This document shows, in pieces, positions 8,593-16,999 of a stretch of 64,000 nucleotides of DNA. A program made the position numbers and the translations under genes. Where the stretch lies: NCBI RefSeq assembly GCF_000473325.1, contig NZ_KI421513.1:2923217-2987216 (forward strand), in the 5' to 3' direction. The notes under the pieces are model-generated. The model did no database searches. It saw only the letters and a list, made by a program, of their open reading frames with translations, and was not told the DNA's origin. Every line of letters starts with the position of its first letter. The first letter of the stretch is position 1. Source of the stretch: Leisingera caerulea DSM 24564. Lineage in GTDB: Bacteria > Pseudomonadota > Alphaproteobacteria > Rhodobacterales > Rhodobacteraceae.

Positions 8593-9672
8593 TCAGGCAG
8601 GCGTCTTGAAGTGCTTGGACAGCTTCAGCCCCTGGCCCTGGTAGTTCGACGCAATCCCGGCACCATAAAGCTGCTCCGGCACCTCGGCCATCTTCTCATA
8701 GACCAGACGCCCCACCACCTGGCCGTGCTCCAGCACAAACGGCGCCTCATGGCAGCGCACCTCCAGCACCCCGCGCGAACCGGCGCCGCCCGCCGCGTCA
8801 TGACCGAAGCCGGGATCGAAGAACCCTGCGTAATGCACCCGGAATTCGCCCACCATCGCCAGATACGGCGCCATCTCGGCGGCAAAGGCAGGCGGGATAT
8901 GCACCGCCTCGCGGCTCACCAGGATATAAAACGCGCCGGGGTCCAGAATGATGCGGCCATCCTTGGTGCGCACTTCCTCCCAGTATTCCTGCGGGTCGTA
9001 TTCGCCAATCCGGTCCAGGTCGATCACGCCGGTATGCGGCTTGGCGCGGTAGCCGACCAGATCGGTGCCCGGCAGTTTCAGATCAACGGAAAAGCCCAGC
9101 CCGTCCTCGATCACCGCCTCGCCATCGACCAGCGGCGTGCCCGCGTGCAGCATTTTCAGCTCCGCATCCGACAGCACCGCCTGGCCGCGGCGGAACCGGA
9201 TCTGGTTGAGCCGCATGCCCGGACGCACCAGGATCGAGAACGACCGCGGGCAGATCTCGGCGTACAGCGGCCCGGTGTAGCCCTGCTTGATCCGGTCAAA
9301 CTCCTCGCCGCCATCGGTGATGGTGCGGGTCAAAAGGTCCAGCCGCCCGGTCGAGCTTTTGGCGTTGGCCACCGCTGAGACATCCTGCGGCAGCGCCAGC
9401 CCCTCCATCAGGGGCACCACATAGACGCAGCCCTTTTCCAGCACTGCGCCGCCATCCAGGCTGATGCGGTGCATCTCGAATTCCGTCAGGCGGTCTGAGA
9501 CGCTGCGGCCCTGGCCTGCCAGAAAGGACGCCCGCACCCGGTAGGCCACAGTGCCCAGCCGCAGGTCGAGGCTGGCGGGCTGCACCTGACCTTCCACCAG
9601 CGGCGAACTGACGGTGATGTCCCCGCTCTCCAGCATGTTTTCAATGGTTTGGCTGGGCAAAACGCCTGTCAT
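8593..9672 (-). CDS. dcd: 2'-deoxycytidine 5'-triphosphate deaminase, double-domain form
   Basis: A 359-residue enzyme, about twice the length of E. coli Dcd. It matches the alphaproteobacterial long form. The first half carries QPASLDLRLG and a KSSTGR motif, the signature of the dUTPase/dCTP-deaminase fold. The second half shows a degenerate second copy (YAGFFDPGFG ... PFVLEHGQVVGRLVYEKM). The reaction is dCTP to dUTP, feeding dTMP synthesis. The start at 9672 is preceded by GGGAGGGACAGG, a strong ribosome binding site. An upstream in-frame start at 9741 would read through the terminator-proximal region and is rejected. Confidence 0.9.
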   Translation of the reverse strand: MTGVLPSQTIENMLESGDITVSSPLVEGQVQPASLDLRLGTVAYRVRASFLAGQGRSVSDRLTEFEMHRISLDGGAVLEKGCVYVVPLMEGLALPQDVSAVANAKSSTGRLDLLTRTITDGGEEFDRIKQGYTGPLYAEICPRSFSILVRPGMRLNQIRFRRGQAVLSDAELKMLHAGTPLVDGEAVIEDGLGFSVDLKLPGTDLVGYRAKPHTGVIDLDRIGEYDPQEYWEEVRTKDGRIILDPGAFYILVSREAVHIPPAFAAEMAPYLAMVGEFRVHYAGFFDPGFGHDAAGGAGSRGVLEVRCHEAPFVLEHGQVVGRLVYEKMAEVPEQLYGAGIASNYQGQGLKLSKHFKTPA

Positions 9673-9757
9673 TTCCTGTCCCTCCCCGCGCCGGATTTTC
9701 CGGCGATGCTGGCCCAATCGGCCCCGCTGCGCAATCGGCAATTCAGGGCCGGGATAT

Positions 9758-9795
9758 GAAAACGCCCGGGTGCCGAAGCACCCGGGCGTTTTTCA
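9758..9795 (-). terminator. rho-independent terminator of tRNA-Pro
   Basis: A hairpin with 13-bp arms (AACGCCCGGGTGC and its complement) and a TTCG-type tetraloop on the minus strand, followed by a short T-run. It begins 3 bases after the tRNA 3' end. This is a textbook tRNA terminator. Confidence 0.88.
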
Positions 9796-9797
9796 AA

Positions 9798-9874
9798 TGG
9801 TCGGGCTAGCAGGACTCGAACCTGCGACCTTCCGTCCCCCAGACGGACGCGCTACCAGGCTGCGCCATAGCCCG
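9798..9874 (-). tRNA. tRNA-Pro (anticodon GGG)
   Basis: A complete 77-nt cloverleaf on the minus strand. The acceptor stem is CGGGCTA/TAGCCCG, and the D arm is GCGC...GCGC with AGCCTGGTA. The anticodon stem is TCCGT/ACGGA with loop CTGGGGG, which gives anticodon GGG. The T arm is GCAGG-TTCGAGT-CCTGC, and ACCA is encoded at the 3' end. It reads CCC (and possibly CCU) codons. A terminator follows at once, so it is a single-gene unit. Confidence 0.97.
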
Positions 9875-10016
9875 TTGAAGAGCCTTCTAACCGTTTTCAC
9901 GGCAGGGGCAAGAGGGCGCGGCAAGATTTTTTACCGATCCGCCCGGAAATCCTGCCGGCAGAGACAGTTGCGCAGCCGGGTGCTTATGGCTGCCGGTTCC
10001 AGGCACGGGAACCAGC

Positions 10017-10038
10017 CCGGAAATCAGGTGATTTCCGG
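10017..10038. repeat. 22-bp perfect palindrome spanning the merR stop codon
   Basis: Ten-base arms CCGGAAATCA and TGATTTCCGG are separated by GG. The MerR-type gene's stop codon (minus strand) lies inside it. The layout matches the palindrome at 680-701. A transcript hairpin at the end of the gene is the simplest explanation. Confidence 0.7.
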
Positions 10039-12003
10039 ACCGGAAGCGGTGCCGTTTTCAAGCGTTGTTCCCGCAGCCGCATCTTTTGCGACCAGGGACC
10101 GCAGTTCATCGGCGCAGGCGGCGATCCCGGCCACGGACTGCGGCGGCAGGCTGCGGATGGCCGCCAGATGGGCCAGAACACCGGGCTGCGGCAGCACGGG
10201 GGCAGGGGCGTCTGCCGCTGTCTCCACCGCTGCCGCATCCTCCGGCGCAGGCGCTTGTTCGGGCGCTTGTCCGGGGGGCTGAGCTGCTTCCAGGCTGTCC
10301 TGCGGCTGGTCAGTCTCAGGAGCTGCATCCGCTTCGGGGTCAAAGCCGGAGCCGAATTCCAGCGCATCCACCTGCCGGGCGGCTTCGTCCAGATCGTGCG
10401 GCGGGAAGGCGGCCGCAGGATCGGCCGCCGGGTCCGGGTCCGCTTCGGTCTCCGGCAACGACGCGGCAAAAGGCTCTGCGCCGCTGCCGCCAAAGTCCAG
10501 CGGTTCTTCGGGCTGAAGGCCTGCCGCCGCAACCAGAGTGTCCTGCGCCGGTTCCGGCTCAGCCCCGGTTCCGGGGGCGGCAAACGGGGCGGCTTCTGTG
10601 GCCCAGGCGGCCTCTTCTGCCGCCCTGTGCTCTTCCACGGTGTCCAGAGCCTCTGCCGGCTCAGATCCGGCGGACGGTTCCGGCGCAGCGGCGTGCTCCG
10701 GCTGGTCAAAAGGTGCCGGCTCCGTCAGGTCCTCCGGCGCCGCCTGCGGGTCCGGTTCGGCAGTGTCTGCAGCGGCGGGCGCTTGGGCGGTCCAATCTGA
10801 GACGTCCGCCGGTTCTGTTGAGTCCGGCATGTCGTGCGCGGGCGGCGGCACTGCGGCGGAGGCAGGGGCAGCAGGAAACTCCTGCTCCGGCGTGGTTTCA
10901 GGCTCCGCATCTGACACGTCCCGCGCGTCCGGCTGCTCCTGCTCCGGCGCAGGGGCAGCGGCGTCCTGGGCAGAAACCTCGTCAAAACCAGCACCTGCGG
11001 CAGGAGGCTGAAAATCTTCATGCGGTTCCGGCGCAGCCTCCTGGACGGCCTCATCTGCGGCCGCTGCAGGCTGCTCCAGCGGCACAGAGCCGCTGTCCGG
11101 TGCGGGTTCAGGCGGGGCGGCTTGGCCGCCGTCGTCCGGGGCGATTTCTGCCGGGCGGGTTTCTTCGGGCGCGTCTTCTGCGGCCTCTGCAGCGCCGCCG
11201 CTCCACGGCGATGCGGCCTCCGTTTCCACGGCAGGGGCAGAGAAATCCTCCGTGGCCGCGGGCGCGATGCTGTCCGCTGGCGGCTGTTGCGCAGCCGGGG
11301 CGCTGGGGGCGGGTTGATCAGTGTCTGCCCCGGTCTCGTGCTCTGTACCGGTCTCGGCGGCAGGCGGCGCCAGATCCATCCGCATCTGCGGCTCAGGCGC
11401 AGCGGCAGCTGGGCCGGCGGGGCTGTCAGGCTCAGCGGCGGCGGCGGGCTCCGCCGCATCATCCGGGGCAGCGTCCAGGATGCCGTCAGCAGGACTGTCA
11501 GGGGCGCTGCCAGAGGCGGCAGGGTCTACCGCTGCAGGGGCGCCTGCCGGTTCCTGCAGGATATCGTCCGCGGTGGCGGCCTGTTGCGGGAACCCGACCA
11601 CATTGCTGGCATCGGAGCCGGCGTCTTCCTCTGCCGCCTGCTCGTGGCTCAGCTCCAGCGAGCTTTGCCAGTTGTCGCCCAGCTTGTCCGCCGGCGGCAC
11701 CGCCGCGGGCCGGTCGGCGGGTGCCCCATCCACCGGGTGCGAGAACTCCGCCACATGGCCGGCGCCATGCTCGCGCAGCAGCGCCTGAACGTCCTTGATC
11801 GACATCCCGTCGTCATGCAGCAGCTTCCTGATGCCGCCCAGCAGCCGCATATCCGCAGGCCGGTAATAGCGGCGCCCGCCGGCGCGCTTTACAGGTTTAA
11901 CCTGGGTGAACTTGCTCTCCCAGAAGCGCAGGACATGCGCCTGCACGCCCAGCCAGTCCGCAACTTCGCTGATGGTGCGGAAGGCGTCCGGTGATTTTGA
12001 CAT
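10024..12003 (-). CDS. MerR-family regulator with a very long low-complexity tail
   Basis: A 659-residue protein. Residues about 8-80 are a clear MerR helix-turn-helix ([22 protein letters not shown], shown here only in part, then [23 protein letters not shown]). Everything after residue about 100 is Ala/Pro/Glu/Asp-rich and looks disordered, until a short more ordered C-terminal segment ([21 protein letters not shown], partly quoted). No ligand domain of known type is visible. It lies directly downstream of ihfA on the same strand, with 17 bp between them, so they are probably co-transcribed. DNA binding is well supported; the target genes and the purpose of the tail are unknown. Confidence 0.85.
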   Translation of the reverse strand: MSKSPDAFRTISEVADWLGVQAHVLRFWESKFTQVKPVKRAGGRRYYRPADMRLLGGIRKLLHDDGMSIKDVQALLREHGAGHVAEFSHPVDGAPADRPAAVPPADKLGDNWQSSLELSHEQAAEEDAGSDASNVVGFPQQAATADDILQEPAGAPAAVDPAASGSAPDSPADGILDAAPDDAAEPAAAAEPDSPAGPAAAAPEPQMRMDLAPPAAETGTEHETGADTDQPAPSAPAAQQPPADSIAPAATEDFSAPAVETEAASPWSGGAAEAAEDAPEETRPAEIAPDDGGQAAPPEPAPDSGSVPLEQPAAAADEAVQEAAPEPHEDFQPPAAGAGFDEVSAQDAAAPAPEQEQPDARDVSDAEPETTPEQEFPAAPASAAVPPPAHDMPDSTEPADVSDWTAQAPAAADTAEPDPQAAPEDLTEPAPFDQPEHAAAPEPSAGSEPAEALDTVEEHRAAEEAAWATEAAPFAAPGTGAEPEPAQDTLVAAAGLQPEEPLDFGGSGAEPFAASLPETEADPDPAADPAAAFPPHDLDEAARQVDALEFGSGFDPEADAAPETDQPQDSLEAAQPPGQAPEQAPAPEDAAAVETAADAPAPVLPQPGVLAHLAAIRSLPPQSVAGIAACADELRSLVAKDAAAGTTLENGTASGPEIT

Positions 12004-12020
12004 GGCTCAATTGGTCCCGT

Positions 12021-12323
12021 TTATTTACGGTTGCCGTCTGCCACGCGGTCTTTCATCAGGTGGGAGGGCCGGAAGGTCAGCACGCGGCGCGGCTGAATCG
12101 GCACTTCTTCGCCGGTCTTCGGGTTGCGCCCGACCCGGGCAGACTTGTCCCTTACGCTGAATGTCCCGAACGAGGAGATCTTCACCTGTTCACCGCGCAC
12201 CAGGGCGTCCGACATATGCTGCAGCATGCTTTCCACCAGCTGCGCGCTTTCGTTGCGCGACAGGCCTACTTCCCGGAAAACTGCTTCACTCAAATCCATT
12301 CGTGTCAGTGTTTTTTCGCCCAT
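12021..12323 (-). CDS. ihfA: integration host factor subunit alpha
   Basis: A 100-residue HU/IHF-family DNA-bending protein. The start [16 protein letters not shown], the family signature near [15 protein letters not shown] (residues about 64-79) with the intercalating Pro, and the C-terminal LTFRPSH are all typical of IhfA. It pairs with IhfB (not in this window) to bend DNA by about 160 degrees at promoters and origins. The start at 12323 follows GGGGATT; a longer frame from 12350 is less likely. It is downstream of plsX-fabH and upstream of the MerR gene. Confidence 0.96.
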   Translation of the reverse strand: MGEKTLTRMDLSEAVFREVGLSRNESAQLVESMLQHMSDALVRGEQVKISSFGTFSVRDKSARVGRNPKTGEEVPIQPRRVLTFRPSHLMKDRVADGNRK

Positions 12324-12424
12324 ACCAATCCCCGTTGTTTGCCAAAGCATAGGGCGCAGGGAAATTCCCTGTCAATATCAATGAATTGCGCGGGGTGTTT
12401 CGGGCGGGAATCCGGGTGGAATGG

Positions 12425-13399
12425 TTACCAGCGCAGCACAACGGCGCCCCAGGCCAGACCGCCGCCGATGGCTTCGGTCACGATCAGGTCGCCTTCTTTG
12501 ATCTGGCCGCGCTCTTTGCCGACAGACAGGGCAAGCGGAATGGAGGCCGCGGAGGTGTTGCCGTGATCCTGCACGGTTACCACCACGTTGTCCATGCTCA
12601 GGCCCATTTTCTTGGCGGTGCCCTGAATGATGCGGATATTGGCCTGATGCGGCACGATCCAGTCCACATCCGCCGCCGACAGCCCGGCGCGGTCCAGTGC
12701 GGTGTTCGCGGTAGAGGCGAGTTTTTCGACCGCGTGGCGGAACACCTGGTTGCCCTGCATCCGCAGGTGGCCGGTCGACTGGGTCGACGACACGCCGCCG
12801 TCGACATACAGCAGATCCTTGTAGCGGCCGTCCGAGTTGAGGTCGGTTGCCAGAATGCCGCGGTCCTTGTTGGTGCCCGCCAGCTCCTGGCCCTCCAGCA
12901 GCAGCGCGCCTGCGCCATCGCCGAACAGCACGCAGGTGGAGCGGTCGGTCCAGTCCATGATCCGGCTGAAAGTTTCGGCGCCGATCACCAGCACCCGCTC
13001 CGCCTGGCCCGAGGCGATCAGCGCATTGGCGTTGCTCAGCGCATAGACAAAGCCCGCGCAGACCGCCTGCACGTCAAAGGCAAAGCCCTTGGTCATGCCC
13101 AGCTTGGACTGCACCATGGTGGCGGCAGAGGGGAAGGTGAGGTCGGCGGTGGAGGTTGCCACCACGATGGCATCCACATCTTCAGCCGTCAGGCCCGCAT
13201 CCGCCAAAGCGCCTTCAGCAGCCTTGGCAGCCATATCCGATGTGGTCTCTCCCTCAGCGGCGAAATGGCGGCGTTCGATGCCGGACCGGGTACGGATCCA
13301 TTCGTCCGTCGTGTCCAGTGAGGCCTCGAATTCCGCGTTTTCAACCACCCGTTCAGGGAGATAGTGGCCTATGCCAACAACTACCGCGCGTCGCGTCAT
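12425..13399 (-). CDS. fabH: beta-ketoacyl-ACP synthase III
   Basis: A 324-residue thiolase-fold enzyme. It starts fatty acid synthesis by condensing acetyl-CoA with malonyl-ACP in the cytosol. The catalytic triad is intact: Cys114 in DVQAVCAGF, His251 in IVPHQAN, and Asn281 in DHGNTSAA. Length matches the family. The start ATG at 13399 lies 17 bp after the plsX stop; a longer frame to 13489 would overlap plsX. The rpmF-plsX-fabH order links ribosome and lipid synthesis, as in many proteobacteria. Confidence 0.97.
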   Translation of the reverse strand: MTRRAVVVGIGHYLPERVVENAEFEASLDTTDEWIRTRSGIERRHFAAEGETTSDMAAKAAEGALADAGLTAEDVDAIVVATSTADLTFPSAATMVQSKLGMTKGFAFDVQAVCAGFVYALSNANALIASGQAERVLVIGAETFSRIMDWTDRSTCVLFGDGAGALLLEGQELAGTNKDRGILATDLNSDGRYKDLLYVDGGVSSTQSTGHLRMQGNQVFRHAVEKLASTANTALDRAGLSAADVDWIVPHQANIRIIQGTAKKMGLSMDNVVVTVQDHGNTSAASIPLALSVGKERGQIKEGDLIVTEAIGGGLAWGAVVLRW

Positions 13400-13415
13400 C
13401 CGGTGCCTGCCTATT

Positions 13416-14528
13416 TCAGTCTTTATCGGTGGCCGCCCGCAGGGCGCGGGCAGCAGTATTATCTTGGGTATGCGCGCCGGCAGATGCAACCCGCGCGGCC
13501 AGTTTTTCGGCGAATCCGTGCTGAGCCAGGCGGTAGGCCAGCTTCACCGCCGCCGAAACGCCGGTGGCATCGGCGCCGCCGTGGGATTTCACCACAGTGC
13601 CGTTGAGGCCCAGGAACACCCCGCCGTTGACCCGTCGCGGGTCCATCCGCTTGGACAGCCGCTTGAGCGAGGTCATCGCCAGCAGCGCCGCAATCTTGGA
13701 CAGGAAGGAGTACTGGAACGCCTCGCGCAGCGCGGTGCGCATCACCCGGGCGGTGCCTTCGCCGGTCTTGATCGCCACATTGCCTGTAAAGCCGTCCGTG
13801 ACGATCACATCCACGGCATCGCCGGGAATGTCGCTGCCCTCGACAAAGCCCACAAACTCATAGTTCGCCTGCGCCGCATTGTCCGCAATCAGCCCGAAAG
13901 CCTCTTTCAGCTCGGCGCGGCCCTTGTGCTCTTCGGTGCCCACGTTCAGCAGCCCCACCCGCGGGCAGGTGATGTCCATGGAATTGCGCACATAAGAGGT
14001 GCCCATCAGGGCATATTGCAGCAGGTCCTCGGCATCCGCCTTCACGTCGGCGCCGACATCCAGCATCACGTTGAAGCCCTGCGGGTTCAGCGACGGCCAC
14101 AGGATGGCAATGGCCGGGCGGTTGACGCCGGGCAGCTTGCGCAGGCGCAGCATGCTGAGCGCCATCAGCGCGCCGGTGTTGCCGCAGGAGACAGCGCCCG
14201 CCGCCTCGCCTTTCTTGACCGCTTCCAGCGCGGACCACATCGAGGTGCCCTTGCCGTTGCGCATCACCTGAGAGGGTTTGTCCTCCATGGTGACCACGTC
14301 GCGGACGTCACGGATCTCGACGCGGCCCTTGAGGGCGCGCTTCTTGGCAACCAAAGGTGTCAGCTGATCCGCAGGACCGTGCAGGATGAACCCGATATCC
14401 GGGTTCTTCTGTGCCGACATGGCAATGCCGGCCACCACAACAGCGGGGCCGGCGTCTCCGCCCATGGCGTCAACAGAAATGATGATGCGGCCGGCTTCTG
14501 CCTGATTTTTCGCGGGTTTACCCGTCAT
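13416..14528 (-). CDS. plsX: phosphate acyltransferase PlsX
   Basis: A 370-residue peripheral membrane enzyme. It converts acyl-ACP to acyl-phosphate, the donor used by PlsY for glycerol-3-phosphate acylation. The N-terminal IIISVDAMGGDAGP motif (near residues 15-28) and GFVEGSDIPGDAVDVIVTDGF-type region (quoted only in part: DVIVTDGFTGN) are diagnostic. Length is slightly above average because of a polar N-terminal extension and a C-terminal tail. It sits between rpmF and fabH with a 37-bp gap to rpmF, so it is probably in one operon. Confidence 0.96.
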   Translation of the reverse strand: MTGKPAKNQAEAGRIIISVDAMGGDAGPAVVVAGIAMSAQKNPDIGFILHGPADQLTPLVAKKRALKGRVEIRDVRDVVTMEDKPSQVMRNGKGTSMWSALEAVKKGEAAGAVSCGNTGALMALSMLRLRKLPGVNRPAIAILWPSLNPQGFNVMLDVGADVKADAEDLLQYALMGTSYVRNSMDITCPRVGLLNVGTEEHKGRAELKEAFGLIADNAAQANYEFVGFVEGSDIPGDAVDVIVTDGFTGNVAIKTGEGTARVMRTALREAFQYSFLSKIAALLAMTSLKRLSKRMDPRRVNGGVFLGLNGTVVKSHGGADATGVSAAVKLAYRLAQHGFAEKLAARVASAGAHTQDNTAARALRAATDKD

Positions 14529-14565
14529 GCGAAAGCCTGCCTGGCATCAGGATCCTGTCCGTGGC

Positions 14566-14772
14566 TTACGCCGCGTCCTCGTCGATCTCGATTTCGTCAG
14601 CTGCCGCGACGATTTCTTTGTCGTCGTAATGGCCGCAGGACGGGCACACGTGGTGCGGGCGCTTCAGCTCGCCGCAGTTGCCGCATTCGTTCGGGTTCGC
14701 AGCAACCAGTGCATCGTGCGCGCGGCGGTTGTTGCGGCGCGATTTGGATACTTTGTTCTGTTGGACGGCCAT
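14566..14772 (-). CDS. rpmF: 50S ribosomal protein L32
   Basis: A 68-residue ribosomal protein. The N-terminus [19 protein letters not shown] is characteristic, and four Cys in [19 protein letters not shown] form the zinc-ribbon variant of L32. An acidic tail ([12 protein letters not shown]) ends it. It heads the plsX-fabH-ihfA-merR run. The upstream 220 bp to DUF177 probably contain its own promoter, although L32 is often co-transcribed with the DUF177 gene. Confidence 0.97.
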   Translation of the reverse strand: MAVQQNKVSKSRRNNRRAHDALVAANPNECGNCGELKRPHHVCPSCGHYDDKEIVAAADEIEIDEDAA

Positions 14773-14996
14773 GTCTCAACCTTTGTCTGTTTGGGCCTTG
14801 GGGCCATCCCCGCGGCGCGATTGCATTCTGTTCGATCGGTGTGACGTGCGTTTAGGCGCCTGCCTTAGCATTGTCCAACCAAAAATTCCGATGAGCGCGC
14901 GAAAATACTGCGAATCTCCGCTGGCGCAAGCTGTTTTTTAGGGCAGCGCAGCGCCTGGCGCCAGATGCAATTTCCGCATGTGCGAAAAATCCGACC

Positions 14997-15533
14997 TCAG
15001 TCCTCATCTTTCAGCTGCCCGCGCAGGGCGGCGAGTCCGGCAAAGGGCTTGGTGTCCTCGTCCCGCATCGGCGCCACGCCGTCTTCGGCATAGACCGCTT
15101 CGCCCAGTTCGGCGCCGTCTTTGCGCGGGTAGGGGGGGATAAGCAGCGCCAGCGCCTCGGCCATCACCGCGGCCGGGTCGATGTGGCTGCCCAGCGGCTC
15201 GATGCTGTCGTCCTCGGGCATTTCCACTTCGGTGCCTTCCGGCGTCTCGAAATGGGCCGCATAGGTGAGGCTGACCTTTTCCTCGATCCGGGTGGTCACC
15301 GGCTCCAGCGTCACCACGCAATCCTGCACCACTGTGGCGCCCAGGGCGCCGGTCAGCTGCCAGTCGCGCTTGCCCATGGCCTTGACCTCCCCGGTGAAGC
15401 GGACCTTGCGCAGGGCGTTCACCCCCAGCTCGGCGGCCAGGGCGGCCAGCTCCTCCTTGCCCGGAGTGATTTCAAAGGCGGTCGGGGTGTTCTGCGGCAG
15501 GTCCGCCACCCGCAATGCGGTGCTCTCAGACAT
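14997..15533 (-). CDS. DUF177 (YceD-type) protein
   Basis: A 178-residue protein of the DUF177/YceD family. The family is usually encoded next to rpmF, as here, and has been linked to 23S rRNA maturation in other organisms. The conserved core has a strand pattern VRFTGEVKAMGKRDW, the segment GATVVQDCVVTLEPV with a single conserved Cys, and then an acidic stretch and an IDPAAVMAEALALLIPPYPR-like helix. It is divergent from bamE across a 99-bp gap. Function is inferred from context. Confidence 0.88.
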   Translation of the reverse strand: MSESTALRVADLPQNTPTAFEITPGKEELAALAAELGVNALRKVRFTGEVKAMGKRDWQLTGALGATVVQDCVVTLEPVTTRIEEKVSLTYAAHFETPEGTEVEMPEDDSIEPLGSHIDPAAVMAEALALLIPPYPRKDGAELGEAVYAEDGVAPMRDEDTKPFAGLAALRGQLKDED

Positions 15534-15632
15534 GTTGGGGACTTTCGTTTCTTGAACCGGAAGCGGTCATTAGGTAATCGGGTTGAAAGACGTATTCAAG
15601 CCGCGCTGTGCGGCGCGGCTCGGGGGGCCCTC

Positions 15633-16106
15633 ATGTTTGCAAAGGCGTTTCATTACAAGTCCGTTCTGCGCGGCGCGGTATTTGCGGCGGCCGGGCTGGC
15701 GCTGGCGGCCTGTTCGTCGGTTTACCGCAAGCATGGCTATGTGCCGACACCGGGTCAGCTGGCCGAGGTGGTGCCGGGCATCGACACCCGGGATTCGGTG
15801 GCTGAAACCATCGGCGTCCCGACCTCGACCGGTGTGCTTAACGACAGCGGCTATTATTATGTCGCAACCCGCTTCCGCCACTATGGCGCCGCTGCGCCGG
15901 AACCGGTGGCGCGGGACCTTGTGGCGATCAGCTTTGACGCCCAAGGCGTGGTGGAGGGAATCCGCCGCTACAGTCTGGAAGACGGCAAGGTGGTGCCGCT
16001 GGAGCGGCGGGTGACCAGCTCCGGGGTGGAAGACAGCACCTTCCTGCGCCAGCTGCTGGGCAACCTCGGCAACTTCGGGCCCAGCCAGATCCTCAACACC
16101 GAATAG
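15633..16106 (+). CDS. bamE: outer membrane assembly lipoprotein BamE (SmpA/OmlA)
   Basis: A 157-residue lipoprotein. A signal peptide with lipobox LALAACSS puts the mature Cys near residue 28. It is followed by a SmpA/OmlA domain with the pattern HGYVPTPGQLAEVVPGIDTRDSV, a glycine-turn and a two-stranded beta region (YYYVATRFRHYG). BamE is an outer membrane accessory subunit of the BAM complex, helping insert beta barrels such as LptD. The start is preceded by a G-run. The longer open frame from 15183 runs over the antisense of DUF177 and is not used. Confidence 0.93.
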   Translation: MFAKAFHYKSVLRGAVFAAAGLALAACSSVYRKHGYVPTPGQLAEVVPGIDTRDSVAETIGVPTSTGVLNDSGYYYVATRFRHYGAAAPEPVARDLVAISFDAQGVVEGIRRYSLEDGKVVPLERRVTSSGVEDSTFLRQLLGNLGNFGPSQILNTE

Positions 16107-16189
16107 CCCGGCTTCACGGCTGTGTTACAGCGTCTGTGTCAGCATATGCGGGCCGCAGCAGCAGCGCGGGCCTGCAGCAGGGGGCAGCC

Positions 16190-16930
16190 ATGGCAGAGCC
16201 GGACATTTTGCTGAGCAGGGGGCAGTACCGCGCCCGGCTTGCCTGCGGGGCGGCGGATGTTGCCGCGGCGCAGGCCCTGCGCACCCTGTGCTTCCGGACC
16301 TCTGGAACAGACTGCGACGCTTTTGACGGCCTGTGCACGCATGTGCTGGTCGAACACGCCGCGGCCGGCGCGCTGGTCTGCTGTTTCCGGCTGCTAGTGA
16401 TGGAGGGCGGCGGCGGGCTGGAGCGCAGCTATGCGGCGCAGTTCTATGATTTGAATGGGCTTCAGGACGCCGGGGGCCGGATGGCGGAGCTGGGCCGGTT
16501 CTGTCTCCACCCGGACTGGCACGACCCGGACATCCTGCGCATTGCCTGGGGGGCAATCACGGGGTTTGTCGACAGGGGCGGTGTGCAGATGCTGTTTGGC
16601 TGCTCCTCCTTTGCCGGCACGTCGGCCGGGCCGTATCTGGACGCTTTTGCGCTGCTGCGGCAGCGGCACCTGGCGCCGCCGCAGTGGCGGGTGCGGGAAA
16701 AGGCGCCGGAGGTGGTCCGCTATGCTGCGGAGCTGCAGCAGGCGCCTGATATGAAGAAAGCGCTGCAGGCAATGCCGCCCCTGCTGCGGACCTATCTGGC
16801 GATGGGCGGCCGGGTCAGCGATCACGCCGTGGTGGACCGGCGGATGAACACGCTGCATGTGTTCACCGGGCTGGAAATCGGGGCGATCCCGGAGGCCCGC
16901 AAACGGCTGCTGCGGGCGGTGGCCGGGTGA
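16190..16930 (+). CDS. olsB: OlsB-type GNAT acyltransferase (ornithine lipid synthesis)
   Basis: A 246-residue protein of the hemolysin-like GNAT family. The first enzyme of ornithine lipid synthesis (L-ornithine N-alpha-acyltransferase) belongs to this family. Supporting motifs are AQALRTLCFR near residue 25, AELGRFCLHPDW near 101 and FGCSSFAGTSAG near 142, all typical of OlsB. It would transfer a 3-hydroxyacyl group from ACP to ornithine at the inner membrane. No olsA-like acyltransferase gene follows; the next gene is an ABC-F ATPase. The start at 16190 follows AGGGGGCA. The substrate assignment is by family resemblance. Confidence 0.82.
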   Translation: MAEPDILLSRGQYRARLACGAADVAAAQALRTLCFRTSGTDCDAFDGLCTHVLVEHAAAGALVCCFRLLVMEGGGGLERSYAAQFYDLNGLQDAGGRMAELGRFCLHPDWHDPDILRIAWGAITGFVDRGGVQMLFGCSSFAGTSAGPYLDAFALLRQRHLAPPQWRVREKAPEVVRYAAELQQAPDMKKALQAMPPLLRTYLAMGGRVSDHAVVDRRMNTLHVFTGLEIGAIPEARKRLLRAVAG

Positions 16931-16999
16931 TTCTGAGTATTTTCGGAAAGATGAAAGCGGAGCGTTGACGCGATTTTGCCACCGGGGTAGCTGGCTGGC

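Noticed and set aside
10065..11798. 577-codon frame antisense to the MerR tail
   Set aside because: Arg/Pro-rich shadow of an Ala/Pro/Glu region; no start signal or family.
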